From: Niastella sp.
Lineage (GTDB): Bacteria; Bacteroidota; Bacteroidia; Chitinophagales; Chitinophagaceae
Length of the DNA: 9,092 bases
Direction: 5' to 3'
Assembly: GCA_021154515.1 (NCBI GenBank)
Contig: JAJKIL010000180.1
Coordinates: 1-9,092 of the forward strand
The notes under the pieces are model-generated. The model worked only from the letters and a program-made list of their open reading frames with translations, searched no databases and was not told the DNA's origin. This document shows, piece by piece, positions 1 to 6,621 of this stretch. Within the stretch, counting starts at the first letter, position 1. Each line of letters begins with the position of its first letter. The translations under genes were made by a program, and so were the position numbers.

Positions 1-3000
1 ATCATACGTGTAGCCATTTCTTAAAGAGCTGTTATCGGTAGGGAAATTTCCTTCCTCGCCCAGTTTGATCTGAAAGCTGCTGGTGAGTGTTTGTGCAGGC
101 GAGGCTGTACCCAGTGTTTCGGTGATATTTACCGGTGGCATAGGGCTATAAACACCGGTATCTGCCAGTTTGTAGGGTAAAGTATATACTGGTATCCATG
201 CATCCTGATCGCTTCCCCTGATCCAAACCTTATTGCCGGCGGCTGAAAAGGTAATGCCTTGGTTTTTCGCATATAATGATAACCATACCTGTCCGGTTGT
301 GCTGTAATTAGCCAGGTTAAAGGTGGCGATGAGGCTGTCGGCGCATGAAGATAATTGATCAAGGGTAATAGCGCGGTTGCCGGTTCGCGCCATACCGGTA
401 TTTACAAAAGTTCGCGCCCGGCCATATGGGGTGCTGCTGTTGAAGTCGCAGCGATCGAGCCCTTCAAAACCCATGGTGCCTTTATAACAGGTTTGGGCTG
501 CTGCGCTTTCAAATCCTTCAGTATAGGTAGGGTTTAATACAACAGGGTCGTTTTGCAAATGTTTTATTATAGTAGTAGTGGTATCATTACCGGGTATGGT
601 ATCGTTGCTGTATTTGATCCAAGCTTTAACGGTATAGGTTCCGGGCGCGCTTAAATCATAAGCACTCGAAAACCGGTAGGTAAAATTTGAATGGATCCCC
701 AGGTTTATATTGGTGGTTTCTGTTACCGGTATACCGCCATTTACCTGGTAGCTGATGGCAGCAGGCCCGGATGCTGCTACATTACCCAGGTTGGTGATAT
801 GAACCTGCGGTGTCATGGCGCCCAGTTGCGAAGAAGTGTATTTACGCCCGGTATGAGCGGCTACCACCAGTGAATCGGGCGTTACATCATAATTAAGTAC
901 AGGCAGCGTGCATCCGCCGGGTACCAGTAAAGAAGGTTGAGCAATACTGCGGCGGCCAACAACGTTTCCCATTATGCAACGCACCGCCAGCCAGTAGGTG
1001 CTGTCTTTGTTTAAACCATTCACTAAATAACTGGTATCGGTGGTACTGGCAATAAGCTGCATATCACCATCTTTGAACATCATTACATCGTAACTGGTAG
1101 CGGCGGGAACACTTTTCCATAGCATGGCGGCATATCCCCGGCAGCTATCGTTAAGTGTAACGGCCGGGACGCCCAGGATGGTGAAATTATAATCACTTAC
1201 ATCGCTATATGCAGTACCGTTGCGGCTTACACGAATTAATGCAGTGCCGGTAGCTGCTGAGGCAGGAACCGTCCAGGTATAATTGCGGCTGGTAGCCGCT
1301 ACATTGTTGTCGATGGTCGTCCAGGTACTGCCATTATCAAATGTATACTCGATAGTAAAGGTGTTGGTATTGGCGTCTGTTGCGTTCCAGCGAATAATTT
1401 CCGGCTCACTAGGCGCCAGCGTTTCATTGCCGAAAGGATATTCAACAGTTACAGCCGGCTGAATTACCTGGTAAACTACTACAAAATCCTGCGGGCCCTG
1501 GGCAATACCGGTGCCATTAACAGTTATGATAAAGTTGCCCGCAGGGGGATTGTTGATCACCACCTGTTCAATGTTATTTCTGCTATCGATACCCTCTACA
1601 GCGATATTATTAACGTTAGCCGGCGATGGGTCAAGTACCAGGGGGTGATGCAGGATGGCGCCAGGCGCAGCAACGGTAAGATCGAGATCGTTTACAAGTG
1701 CTGTTGCGGCGCCGGTAAATGCGGCCGGGGCGTTCCAGTATAATAAGAGCTTTACTTGTGCAGTACCTGGTGCAACAGCAGGGATGGTGAAGGTGGCTGA
1801 ACTACCGTTGCCAATGGAGCCGGTAAAATAAGTATGGTTCTCAATAGCCTCAACCGAGTTGCGGGCGTTGATGTTGCCAAACCCATAGATATAATCAGGT
1901 CCCGGGTTGCCTTCGTCAACAGCGCCATTACAGGCCACTGCTTTAATTAGCGTGGAAGAAGGATTGCTGCCGCCATGCAATTGCCGGTATCTTTCAACCA
2001 CTAGCCCAAGAATGCCCGTTGCCGTGGGGGCGGCCATACTGGTGCCCCAATCAACGCCGTATTTGTTGTTGGGCAGCGTAGAAGTAATGGCCCAGCCGCC
2101 TGCGGTTATTTCGGGCTTTATCCGGCCATCCGAAACCGGGCCGCAGCTCGAGAAATTGGCAATGGTATAGGAACTATTATCTATTGCGCCTACGGTTAAA
2201 ACATTTTTTGCTGACTGATAGCCCGAACCCATAGTGGCAAATGGACCCGGGTAGGGCGCGCAGATAGTATCATCGGCATAATTGCCTGCGGCAAACACAT
2301 GTAGTATGGCCGGGATGTTATTCAGTTGTTCATCAACGTAAATACTACCGGTATTGTAATCACCCGGCGAGGCGCAACTTACCTTACCTCCCGAATAAGA
2401 ATTATTCGTAAGCACCATATTGTATTCGCTTACATAAGCAGGCGTGTTAGTGAGTATCAAATCATAGTTATCATTAATGACAGTAGCCTGTGGGGCCATA
2501 CCTTTATACTTTGGATTGATGAGGCCGGCACCTGCAATAGAACCCGTTACGTGTGTACTGTGATTAACAGCACTTAAACCACCTTTCGTAATTTGTCGGC
2601 CCTTGAGATCGATATGCGTGGAGGCATCGCCGGCATCCCCTACTCCGATGGTAACATTCTTACCCTGCAGGTTACGCCCCAAAAAAGCGCCCAATGTGTT
2701 AACGGCATGCGCCGCCCGGTTCTTGTAATTCAGGGGTACCGGTTTAATAGATTCACTGCTTATGTATGCTACAAAGGGAAGCATTGCTATTTTTTGTACA
2801 ACCTTCAAAGAGGCATCGATAAAAACAACGTGTGAGGGTTGAATGGTTGTTTCAATAATGTGTGCGCCTGCCTGTTTTAGCTCGTCAATAACTGTAGCCT
2901 TATCGATATTCCCATAAAAACTGACTGCAATCAACTTATCAGGATCATGCGCGGGTTGTTGTAACTGCTGAATAAGGGCCGGAGAAATTTTAGCGGATGC

Positions 3001-3354
3001 GTGCAATGGTAAGAGACCCGTTATATTATTGTTTTTTTTAAGCTGGTTCAGGTTAATGCCGCCATTTATTTCAGCCAGGTAAGTATTGTCTGGAATATAA
3101 TGAAATAAGTTAATGCCTTGTTGTGAAAGCGCCTTACGCCCGGCCGCATCGGGTAACTTATTGAATTGAATGAGGGTATAGAACCGGTTTTTATATTGGA
3201 ATTTTTTTAATGAGTCGCTAAGGTGGGCGTGATTACGCAGGTTGTTTGAATTGGTAAGTGTGCCATTTTTTAATTTAATGGGTAGAATAGTTGTCTGGGC
3301 TGATACAAACGTAACGGACAGGTGCAGGAATAGGATCAGTAAACAGTTTTTCAT
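1..3354 (-). CDS. Secreted Kp43-type subtilisin-like serine protease (S8), multidomain, C-terminus beyond window
   Basis: Endopeptidase expected to be exported to the periplasm, cell surface or medium. One frame of 1118 codons without a stop runs from the ATG at 3354 off the left edge; I translated it segment by segment and saw no frameshift. Residues 1-19 form a signal peptide (MKN, hydrophobic stretch, cleavage likely after VSA, before Gln20). Residues 25-225 look like the propeptide region. The catalytic domain (about 230-480) has Asp240 (GVGD), His265 (HSTHVTG), oxyanion Asn358 (FAAGN) and Ser439 (GTSMAAP). A P-like beta-sandwich follows with LVNDLDL at 553-559, a hallmark of Kp43-type subtilases. 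Next come an Ig-like module (about 633-725), a fibronectin type III-like module (about 730-815), a CARDB-like module (about 820-935) and a MAM/jelly-roll-like domain from about 944, cut at GYTYD. A type IX secretion sorting domain would be expected beyond the edge; this is inference. The His motif has Ser where HGTHVAG is usual. Confidence 0.93.
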   Translation of the reverse strand, partial: MKNCLLILFLHLSVTFVSAQTTILPIKLKNGTLTNSNNLRNHAHLSDSLKKFQYKNRFYTLIQFNKLPDAAGRKALSQQGINLFHYIPDNTYLAEINGGINLNQLKKNNNITGLLPLHASAKISPALIQQLQQPAHDPDKLIAVSFYGNIDKATVIDELKQAGAHIIETTIQPSHVVFIDASLKVVQKIAMLPFVAYISSESIKPVPLNYKNRAAHAVNTLGAFLGRNLQGKNVTIGVGDAGDASTHIDLKGRQITKGGLSAVNHSTHVTGSIAGAGLINPKYKGMAPQATVINDNYDLILTNTPAYVSEYNMVLTNNSYSGGKVSCASPGDYNTGSIYVDEQLNNIPAILHVFAAGNYADDTICAPYPGPFATMGSGYQSAKNVLTVGAIDNSSYTIANFSSCGPVSDGRIKPEITAGGWAITSTLPNNKYGVDWGTSMAAPTATGILGLVVERYRQLHGGSNPSSTLIKAVACNGAVDEGNPGPDYIYGFGNINARNSVEAIENHTYFTGSIGNGSSATFTIPAVAPGTAQVKLLLYWNAPAAFTGAATALVNDLDLTVAAPGAILHHPLVLDPSPANVNNIAVEGIDSRNNIEQVVINNPPAGNFIITVNGTGIAQGPQDFVVVYQVIQPAVTVEYPFGNETLAPSEPEIIRWNATDANTNTFTIEYTFDNGSTWTTIDNNVAATSRNYTWTVPASAATGTALIRVSRNGTAYSDVSDYNFTILGVPAVTLNDSCRGYAAMLWKSVPAATSYDVMMFKDGDMQLIASTTDTSYLVNGLNKDSTYWLAVRCIMGNVVGRRSIAQPSLLVPGGCTLPVLNYDVTPDSLVVAAHTGRKYTSSQLGAMTPQVHITNLGNVAASGPAAISYQVNGGIPVTETTNINLGIHSNFTYRFSSAYDLSAPGTYTVKAWIKYSNDTIPGNDTTTTIIKHLQNDPVVLNPTYTEGFESAAAQTCYKGTMGFEGLDRCDFNSSTPYGRARTFVNTGMARTGNRAITLDQLSSCADSLIATFNLANYSTTGQVWLSLYAKNQGITFSAAGNKVWIRGSDQDAWIPVYTLPYKLADTGVYSPMPPVNITETLGTASPAQTLTSSFQIKLGEEGNFPTDNSSLRNGYTYD

Positions 3355-3378
3355 TTGCGGATTGGTACAATTGTCGGC

Positions 3379-3410
3379 GTAAAGTAAAACATTTCATATT
3401 ATAATGCAAA
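3379..3410 (-). promoter_or_regulatory. Possible Bacteroidota-type promoter of the S8 protease gene
   Basis: On the minus strand TTTG (3410-3407) is followed after 20 nt by TACTTTAC (3386-3379), a 4-of-6 match to the Bacteroidota -7 consensus TAnnTTTG. The spacing fits the family of -33/-7 promoters, and transcription would begin about 20 nt before the ATG at 3354. The match is partial, and the gene could instead be read through from the small gene at 3427-3660, which ends 72 nt upstream. Confidence 0.3.
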
Positions 3411-3426
3411 CTTTCAGCTTCCCGCA

Positions 3427-3660
3427 TTAAACATCCTTCACATATTTATAAACGTTCTTCTTGTATGCATTCAGATCTTCAAGGGTTGAAATTTCTTCAA
3501 ACCGGTACGAGGTCCCGTTGGCATTCTGCCTTACCAATGCCACTACTTCCCCACCCACAACCGCACTTTGCGCTTTGCGGAAAATGGCATCCAGCGATTG
3601 CCTGTCGTTCAACATCTGGTATTCTTCTATCTGTCCCACGTATATTATATATTCTGCCAT
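3427..3660 (-). CDS. Small hypothetical protein, 77 aa
   Basis: I do not recognise this family. The ATG at 3660 gives a 77-residue soluble protein with no signal peptide or membrane segment. It begins MAEYIIYVGQ and reads as a likely beta strand, a helix (about 20-33, SLDAIFRKAQ), two beta strands (about 36-45 and 50-56) and a Lys/Tyr-rich helical tail (about 60-75), suggesting a compact alpha/beta fold; this secondary structure is judged by eye. The frame is open for 28 codons further upstream, but that extension covers the intergenic tandem repeat and crosses into hprA, so the internal ATG is preferred. A -7-like TATCTTCG lies 14 nt before this ATG. The gene is divergent from hprA and ends 72 nt before the protease gene on the same strand. 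Coding potential is supported by the start context, plausible protein composition and lack of a better frame opposite. Confidence 0.65.
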   Translation of the reverse strand: MAEYIIYVGQIEEYQMLNDRQSLDAIFRKAQSAVVGGEVVALVRQNANGTSYRFEEISTLEDLNAYKKNVYKYVKDV

Positions 3661-3674
3661 AATGAAATTATTTA

Positions 3675-3682
3675 CGAAGATA
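3675..3682 (-). promoter_or_regulatory. -7-like element of the small gene
   Basis: The minus strand reads TATCTTCG, five of six fixed positions of TAnnTTTG, 14 nt before the ATG at 3660. No convincing -33 box lies at 19-23 nt, so only the -7 half is supported. The same octamer occurs 15 nt before the dihydroorotase-like gene (4770-4777). Confidence 0.35.
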
Positions 3683-3687
3683 TAGAA

Positions 3688-3719
3688 AGTTGAAAAGTTG
3701 ACGAGTTGACAAGTTAACT
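3688..3719. repeat. 8-bp tandem repeat, four units
   Basis: Four back-to-back octamers: AGTTGAAA (3688-3695), AGTTGACG (3696-3703), AGTTGACA (3704-3711), AGTTAACT (3712-3719). The first four bases are identical in all units and later bases drift. It occupies the middle of the 82-bp divergent region between the small gene and hprA. One TTGA (3706-3709) is placed as the -33 element of the hprA promoter. Confidence 0.8.
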
Positions 3720-3737
3720 TGAAACCGGCTATTTTTG
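3706..3737 (+). promoter_or_regulatory. hprA promoter, Bacteroidota -33/-7 type
   Basis: TTGA (3706-3709) and TATTTTTG (3730-3737) are separated by 20 nt. The second element matches the Bacteroidota -7 consensus TAnnTTTG at every fixed position. Only 5 nt separate it from the ATG at 3743, so transcription should begin at or within a few bases of the start codon, giving a leaderless or near-leaderless mRNA. Confidence 0.6.
3710..3721. promoter_or_regulatory. Perfect 12-bp palindrome, possible operator
   Basis: CAAGTTAACTTG is identical to its reverse complement and lies between the -33 and -7 elements assigned to hprA. A dimeric repressor bound here would block that promoter. It overlaps the last unit of the tandem repeat, so it may also be a by-product of repeat drift. 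Confidence 0.35.
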
Positions 3738-3742
3738 CTGCC

Positions 3743-4690
3743 ATGAAGATCGTAGTAACCGACGGCTATACGTTGAATCCCGGCGATTTAAGCTGGTCAG
3801 CAATAGAAGCATTGGGTGAGTTAACCGTTTATGACAGAACAAAACCTGAGGAGATCGTTGACAGATGCCGCGATGCGAATATTGTTCTTACCAATAAAGT
3901 GCCTTTTAGTGAAGCCACTCTGGCTGAACTGTCGCAATTAAAAATGATCGGGGTAACAGCCACCGGTTATAATATTATCGATGTACAGGCCGCCGCAAAA
4001 AAAGGTATTATGGTGAGTAATGTGCCCGCCTATGGCACGGCCTCTGTTGCTCAACACACCATTGCGTTGTTATTAGAGCTAACGAATCACGTGGGCAAAC
4101 ACGCTGCCTCAGTAGCAGCTGGTGATTGGCCCAAATCAGCAGATTTTAGTTACCAGTTGGCACCCATAACCGAACTGGCAGGTAAAACCCTGGCTATTGT
4201 TGGCTGGGGAAATATTGGTCAGCAAACTGGCCGCATTGCGCAGGCATTTGGGATGGAACTGCTTTATTATAATCCTTCCCAAAAAGAAAATGCATTTGCC
4301 CAATGGGTTCCCCTGCCCGAATTATTTGCCAAAGCCGATTATGTGTCGCTGCATTGCCCGCTGAAGCCGGATAATATGGGTTTTGTGAATAATGAGATCA
4401 TCCAGGTAATGAAACCCGGCGCCTTTATTATAAATACCTCCCGCGGACAGCTCATCAATGAACAACACCTGGCCGATGCGCTGAACAGTGGTCGTATTGC
4501 CGGGGCTGCGCTGGACGTATTGTCGGTTGAACCGCCTTCGCCGCAAAATCCTTTGCTCACCGCCAAAAACTGCCTTATTACTCCACACATCGCCTGGATA
4601 AGCAAGGAAGCGCGCCAGCGGGTGATGGAAACAACGGTACAAAATGTAGCCGCATTTTTGAATAATAAGCCGGTGCATGTGGTGAATTAG
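3743..4690 (+). CDS. hprA: D-2-hydroxyacid dehydrogenase (glycerate/hydroxypyruvate reductase type)
   Basis: Cytosolic NAD(P)-dependent oxidoreductase of the D-isomer 2-hydroxyacid dehydrogenase family, likely interconverting hydroxypyruvate and D-glycerate or a related 2-keto acid. The 315-residue length is normal. The N-terminal substrate-binding part carries the DGYTLNPGDLSW opening and VTATGYNIID (71-80), typical of glycerate dehydrogenases. The Rossmann nucleotide-binding loop is VGWGNIG (153-159). Catalytic residues are all visible: Arg234 in SRGQLINE, Glu263 in VEPP and His282 in TPHIAW. The ATG at 3743 is chosen because MKIVVTDGYT is the family's usual beginning; an in-frame TTG at 3719 would add eight residues from the repeat region and precede the -7 element. 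The gene is transcribed alone between two intergenic repeats. Exact substrate is inferred, not shown; other D-2-hydroxyacids remain possible. Confidence 0.93.
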   Translation: MKIVVTDGYTLNPGDLSWSAIEALGELTVYDRTKPEEIVDRCRDANIVLTNKVPFSEATLAELSQLKMIGVTATGYNIIDVQAAAKKGIMVSNVPAYGTASVAQHTIALLLELTNHVGKHAASVAAGDWPKSADFSYQLAPITELAGKTLAIVGWGNIGQQTGRIAQAFGMELLYYNPSQKENAFAQWVPLPELFAKADYVSLHCPLKPDNMGFVNNEIIQVMKPGAFIINTSRGQLINEQHLADALNSGRIAGAALDVLSVEPPSPQNPLLTAKNCLITPHIAWISKEARQRVMETTVQNVAAFLNNKPVHVVN

Positions 4691-4725
4691 GCAAAGAGCA
4701 AAAGGCAGGGGGCAAAGGTTAAAAG
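4691..4725. repeat. Degenerate 7-bp tandem repeat after hprA
   Basis: Five consecutive heptamers follow directly on the hprA stop codon: GCAAAGA, GCAAAAG, GCAGGGG, GCAAAGG, TTAAAAG. The first four begin with GCA and the fifth has drifted. The remaining 4726-4769 is purine-rich without clear periodicity, and no hairpin-plus-T-run terminator is seen between 4691 and 4792. Confidence 0.55.
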
Positions 4726-4769
4726 GAACTAAAGACTACTGAGGATTAAGAACTTAAAGCAGAAAACCT

Positions 4770-4777
4770 TATCTTCG
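4770..4777 (+). promoter_or_regulatory. -7-like element of the dihydroorotase-led operon
   Basis: TATCTTCG matches TAnnTTTG at five of six fixed positions, 15 nt before the ATG at 4793. At the usual 20-nt spacing upstream the sequence is TTAA (4746-4749), a weak -33 candidate. This would be the promoter of the five-gene run. The same octamer precedes the small gene on the other strand. Confidence 0.4.
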
Positions 4778-4800
4778 CTCAACTTTTTGAGAATGAAGAT
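4771..4800 (+). other. Imperfect inverted repeat across the operon's first start codon
   Basis: ATCTTC (4771-4776) pairs with GAAGAT (4795-4800), and inside it CTCAA (4778-4782) pairs with TTGAG (4787-4791) around a CTTT loop. An asymmetric bulge of 1 versus 3 nt separates the two stems, and the first two bases of the ATG are in the bulge. In a read-through transcript it could hide the start codon; a transcript starting at the proposed promoter would contain only the inner part. Confidence 0.4.
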
Positions 4801-6055
4801 TCTAATTCAACAGGTTATAATTACTGACCCATCATCCCCATTTAACGGCACAAAGCAGGATGTCCTTATTGAATCAGGAGTTATCAGGGATATTCAACCT
4901 GCTATTTCAGTGGAAGCAGATAAAGTTATCACAGGCAACCAGTTGCATTTGTCGCCAGGCTGGGTGGATGTGTTTGCCCATTTTGCCGATCCCGGTTATG
5001 AATACAAGGAAACACTGGAAACAGGCGCCCGTGCTGCTGCAGCAGGCGGTTACACCGATGTTTTTGTGATCCCCAATACCAAACCGGTTATCGATAGCAA
5101 AACCCAGGCAGAATACATCAGCCAGAAGTCGAGATCGCTGCCGGTTACGGTTCACCCCATTGGGGCGATATCGAAAGGCGCCGAAGGAAAAGACCTGGCC
5201 GAAATGTACGATATGCGCAGCAGTGGCGCCGTTGCCTTCAGCGATGGCCTGAACCCGATCCAATCTGCCGGTTTGCTGCTGAAAGCCCTCCAGTATGTAA
5301 AAGCTTTTGACGGTATTGTAATACAAATACCCGACGATAAAAGTATAGGCGCCAATGGCCTCATGCATGAAGGCATCATCTCCACCCGGTTGGGTTTGCC
5401 AGGCAAACCCATGATGGCCGAAGAACTGCAGGTAGCCCGCGACATAAAACTGGTGCGGTATGCCGATTCAAAACTACACTTCACCGGGGTTAGCTCGCCC
5501 AAATCGCTCGAATACATTCGCCGGGCCAAAGAAGCCGGACTGGCGGTAACCTGCTCGGTTACGCCCTACCATCTTTTTTTCAGTGATGAGGACCTAATGG
5601 AATATGATACCAACCTGAAAGTGTATCCGCCCCTGCGTACGAAAACTGATGTGGAAATACTTCGCCAGGCTGTGCTCGATGGAACCATCGACTGCATTGC
5701 CTCGCATCACCTGCCACATGAATACGACAGCAAGGTGCTGGAATTTGAATACGCCAAATACGGCATGACGGGACTCGAAACATCGTACAGCGCCATCAAA
5801 ACAGCACTGCCCGGTATAACTGAAAGCCGGTGGGTAGAACTGGTGAGTATAAATCCAAGGAAGATCTTTGGTCTGGAATGCCCGGTTATTAAAAAAGATG
5901 CACCTGCCTGCTTTACTTTGTTTGAACCTGGGGCGCCGGTAACTTATACAACCGCATCCTTCCGGTCAAAATCAAAGAACTCAGCCTTTACAAACAGATC
6001 CCTGCAGGGCGCTGTAAAAGGAATACTTAATAAGGAAACCTTAATTCTAAACTAA
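4793..6055 (+). CDS. pyrC: Dihydroorotase-like protein (class I PyrC family), probably non-catalytic
   Basis: A 420-residue cytosolic protein of the amidohydrolase superfamily, closest in pattern to class I dihydroorotases, which close carbamoyl-aspartate to dihydroorotate in pyrimidine synthesis. Family landmarks are clear: PGWVDVFAHFADPG (55-68), AAAAGGYTDVFVIPNT (81-96), AFSDG (148-152), LRTKTDVEIL (281-290) and GMTGLET (324-330). However, the metal/catalytic set is broken. The HxH pair is Phe61-Ala-His63. The position of the next metal His is Ile179 (QIPDD instead of HAED), the His of the HVS motif is Gly232 (TGVSS), and the catalytic Asp of TDHAPH is His305 (SHHLPH). Only His63 and Asp151 remain. 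Such PyrC-like proteins in other bacteria serve as structural partners of aspartate carbamoyltransferase; that role here is inference. The ATG at 4793 (MKILIQQ) is preferred over an in-frame TTG two codons upstream. DUF4199 follows after 11 nt. Confidence 0.88.
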   Translation: MKILIQQVIITDPSSPFNGTKQDVLIESGVIRDIQPAISVEADKVITGNQLHLSPGWVDVFAHFADPGYEYKETLETGARAAAAGGYTDVFVIPNTKPVIDSKTQAEYISQKSRSLPVTVHPIGAISKGAEGKDLAEMYDMRSSGAVAFSDGLNPIQSAGLLLKALQYVKAFDGIVIQIPDDKSIGANGLMHEGIISTRLGLPGKPMMAEELQVARDIKLVRYADSKLHFTGVSSPKSLEYIRRAKEAGLAVTCSVTPYHLFFSDEDLMEYDTNLKVYPPLRTKTDVEILRQAVLDGTIDCIASHHLPHEYDSKVLEFEYAKYGMTGLETSYSAIKTALPGITESRWVELVSINPRKIFGLECPVIKKDAPACFTLFEPGAPVTYTTASFRSKSKNSAFTNRSLQGAVKGILNKETLILN

Positions 6056-6066
6056 TACTTAATTGT

Positions 6067-6618
6067 ATGACCGTTGAATCCTCTTCCTCCGCTAAAAATC
6101 TAGGGGTACTTTATGGACTTATTAACGGCGGGGTAGCTATTGCTTTTACTGTAATACTCTACCTGGGCGGTGCAAAAATGTTCGTAAACCCCATTGCCTA
6201 TTGCGGCATGATTTTACCTATTGTTGTTTGTGTAATAGGAGGACTTCAGATCAGGAAACAACAGGGGTATCTTGAATTTGCGCAAGCTTTAAAAGTTACT
6301 TTTCTGATACTGGTAATAGGGTCATTGGTTGCAACGATATTCCAGTTTATTTTATTTAATTATATTGATGTTCCCTTCAGGCAGGCGCTGGCCCAGGAAA
6401 CGGCACAGAAGGCAGAACAAATGATGCGTAAATTTGGCGCACCCGAAAGTGAAATAGAGAAAGCCGTTGATAAAACGTTGGACCAGAACAATTATACAAT
6501 TGGCAGATTGTTGCTGGGTTTTGTTTTTGGTTGCATTTTCTGGTTCGTTGTTGCTTTAATTGTATCGGCGATCATAAAAAGAAAGCGATCGCCGTTTGAA
6601 AATTCTTTTAACCAATAG
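6067..6618 (+). CDS. DUF4199 family inner-membrane protein
   Basis: A 183-residue integral membrane protein resembling the DUF4199 family, which is widespread in Bacteroidota and has no established function. Four hydrophobic segments are visible at about 12-34, 41-61, 76-98 and 146-170. Between the second and third lies a GYLEFAQALKVTF stretch typical of the family. Between the third and fourth lies a charged, probably helical segment (about 103-140, rich in Ala, Glu, Gln and Lys) that would sit on one face of the membrane. The tail is basic (KRKR at 171-174), fitting a cytoplasmic C-terminus. It lies 11 nt after the dihydroorotase-like gene and 3 nt before a membrane-anchored glycosyltransferase, so a role alongside lipid-linked sugar transfer is plausible but unproven. 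Confidence 0.83.
   Translation: MTVESSSSAKNLGVLYGLINGGVAIAFTVILYLGGAKMFVNPIAYCGMILPIVVCVIGGLQIRKQQGYLEFAQALKVTFLILVIGSLVATIFQFILFNYIDVPFRQALAQETAQKAEQMMRKFGAPESEIEKAVDKTLDQNNYTIGRLLLGFVFGCIFWFVVALIVSAIIKRKRSPFENSFNQ
6566..6594 (+). other. 8-bp inverted repeat near the end of the DUF4199 gene
   Basis: CGGCGATC (6566-6573) and GATCGCCG (6587-6594) are perfect reverse complements around a 13-nt A-rich loop. It lies inside the coding sequence, 27 nt before the next start codon. It lacks a T-run, so it is not a typical terminator; it may be chance or a weak intra-operon mRNA structure. Confidence 0.3.
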
Positions 6619-6621
6619 ACT

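Noticed and set aside
1907..2835. Plus-strand open frames at 1907-2170, 2326-2577 and 2593-2835
   Set aside because: They lie opposite the catalytic domain of the S8 protease, whose minus-strand frame is continuous with all active-site motifs; their products show no recognisable family pattern.
1..3354. Possible frameshift or pseudogene in the protease
   Set aside because: Translation across the whole stretch stayed in one frame with coherent domains and no stop codon.
3719..3742. TTG start for hprA
   Set aside because: It adds eight unusual residues, lies upstream of the -7 box, and the ATG at 3743 gives the normal family N-terminus.
3427..3744. 105-residue version of the small minus-strand gene starting at 3744
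   Set aside because: The extra 28 residues are encoded by the tandem repeat, palindrome and hprA promoter, overlap the hprA start, and lie upstream of the gene's own -7-like element.
4322..4678. Minus-strand frames inside hprA (4322-4678, 4339-4605)
   Set aside because: They are antisense to well-conserved dehydrogenase motifs and have no independent support.
4691..4792. Rho-independent terminator after hprA
   Set aside because: No GC-rich hairpin followed by a T-run is present; the inverted repeat at 4771-4800 is AT-rich and overlaps the next gene.
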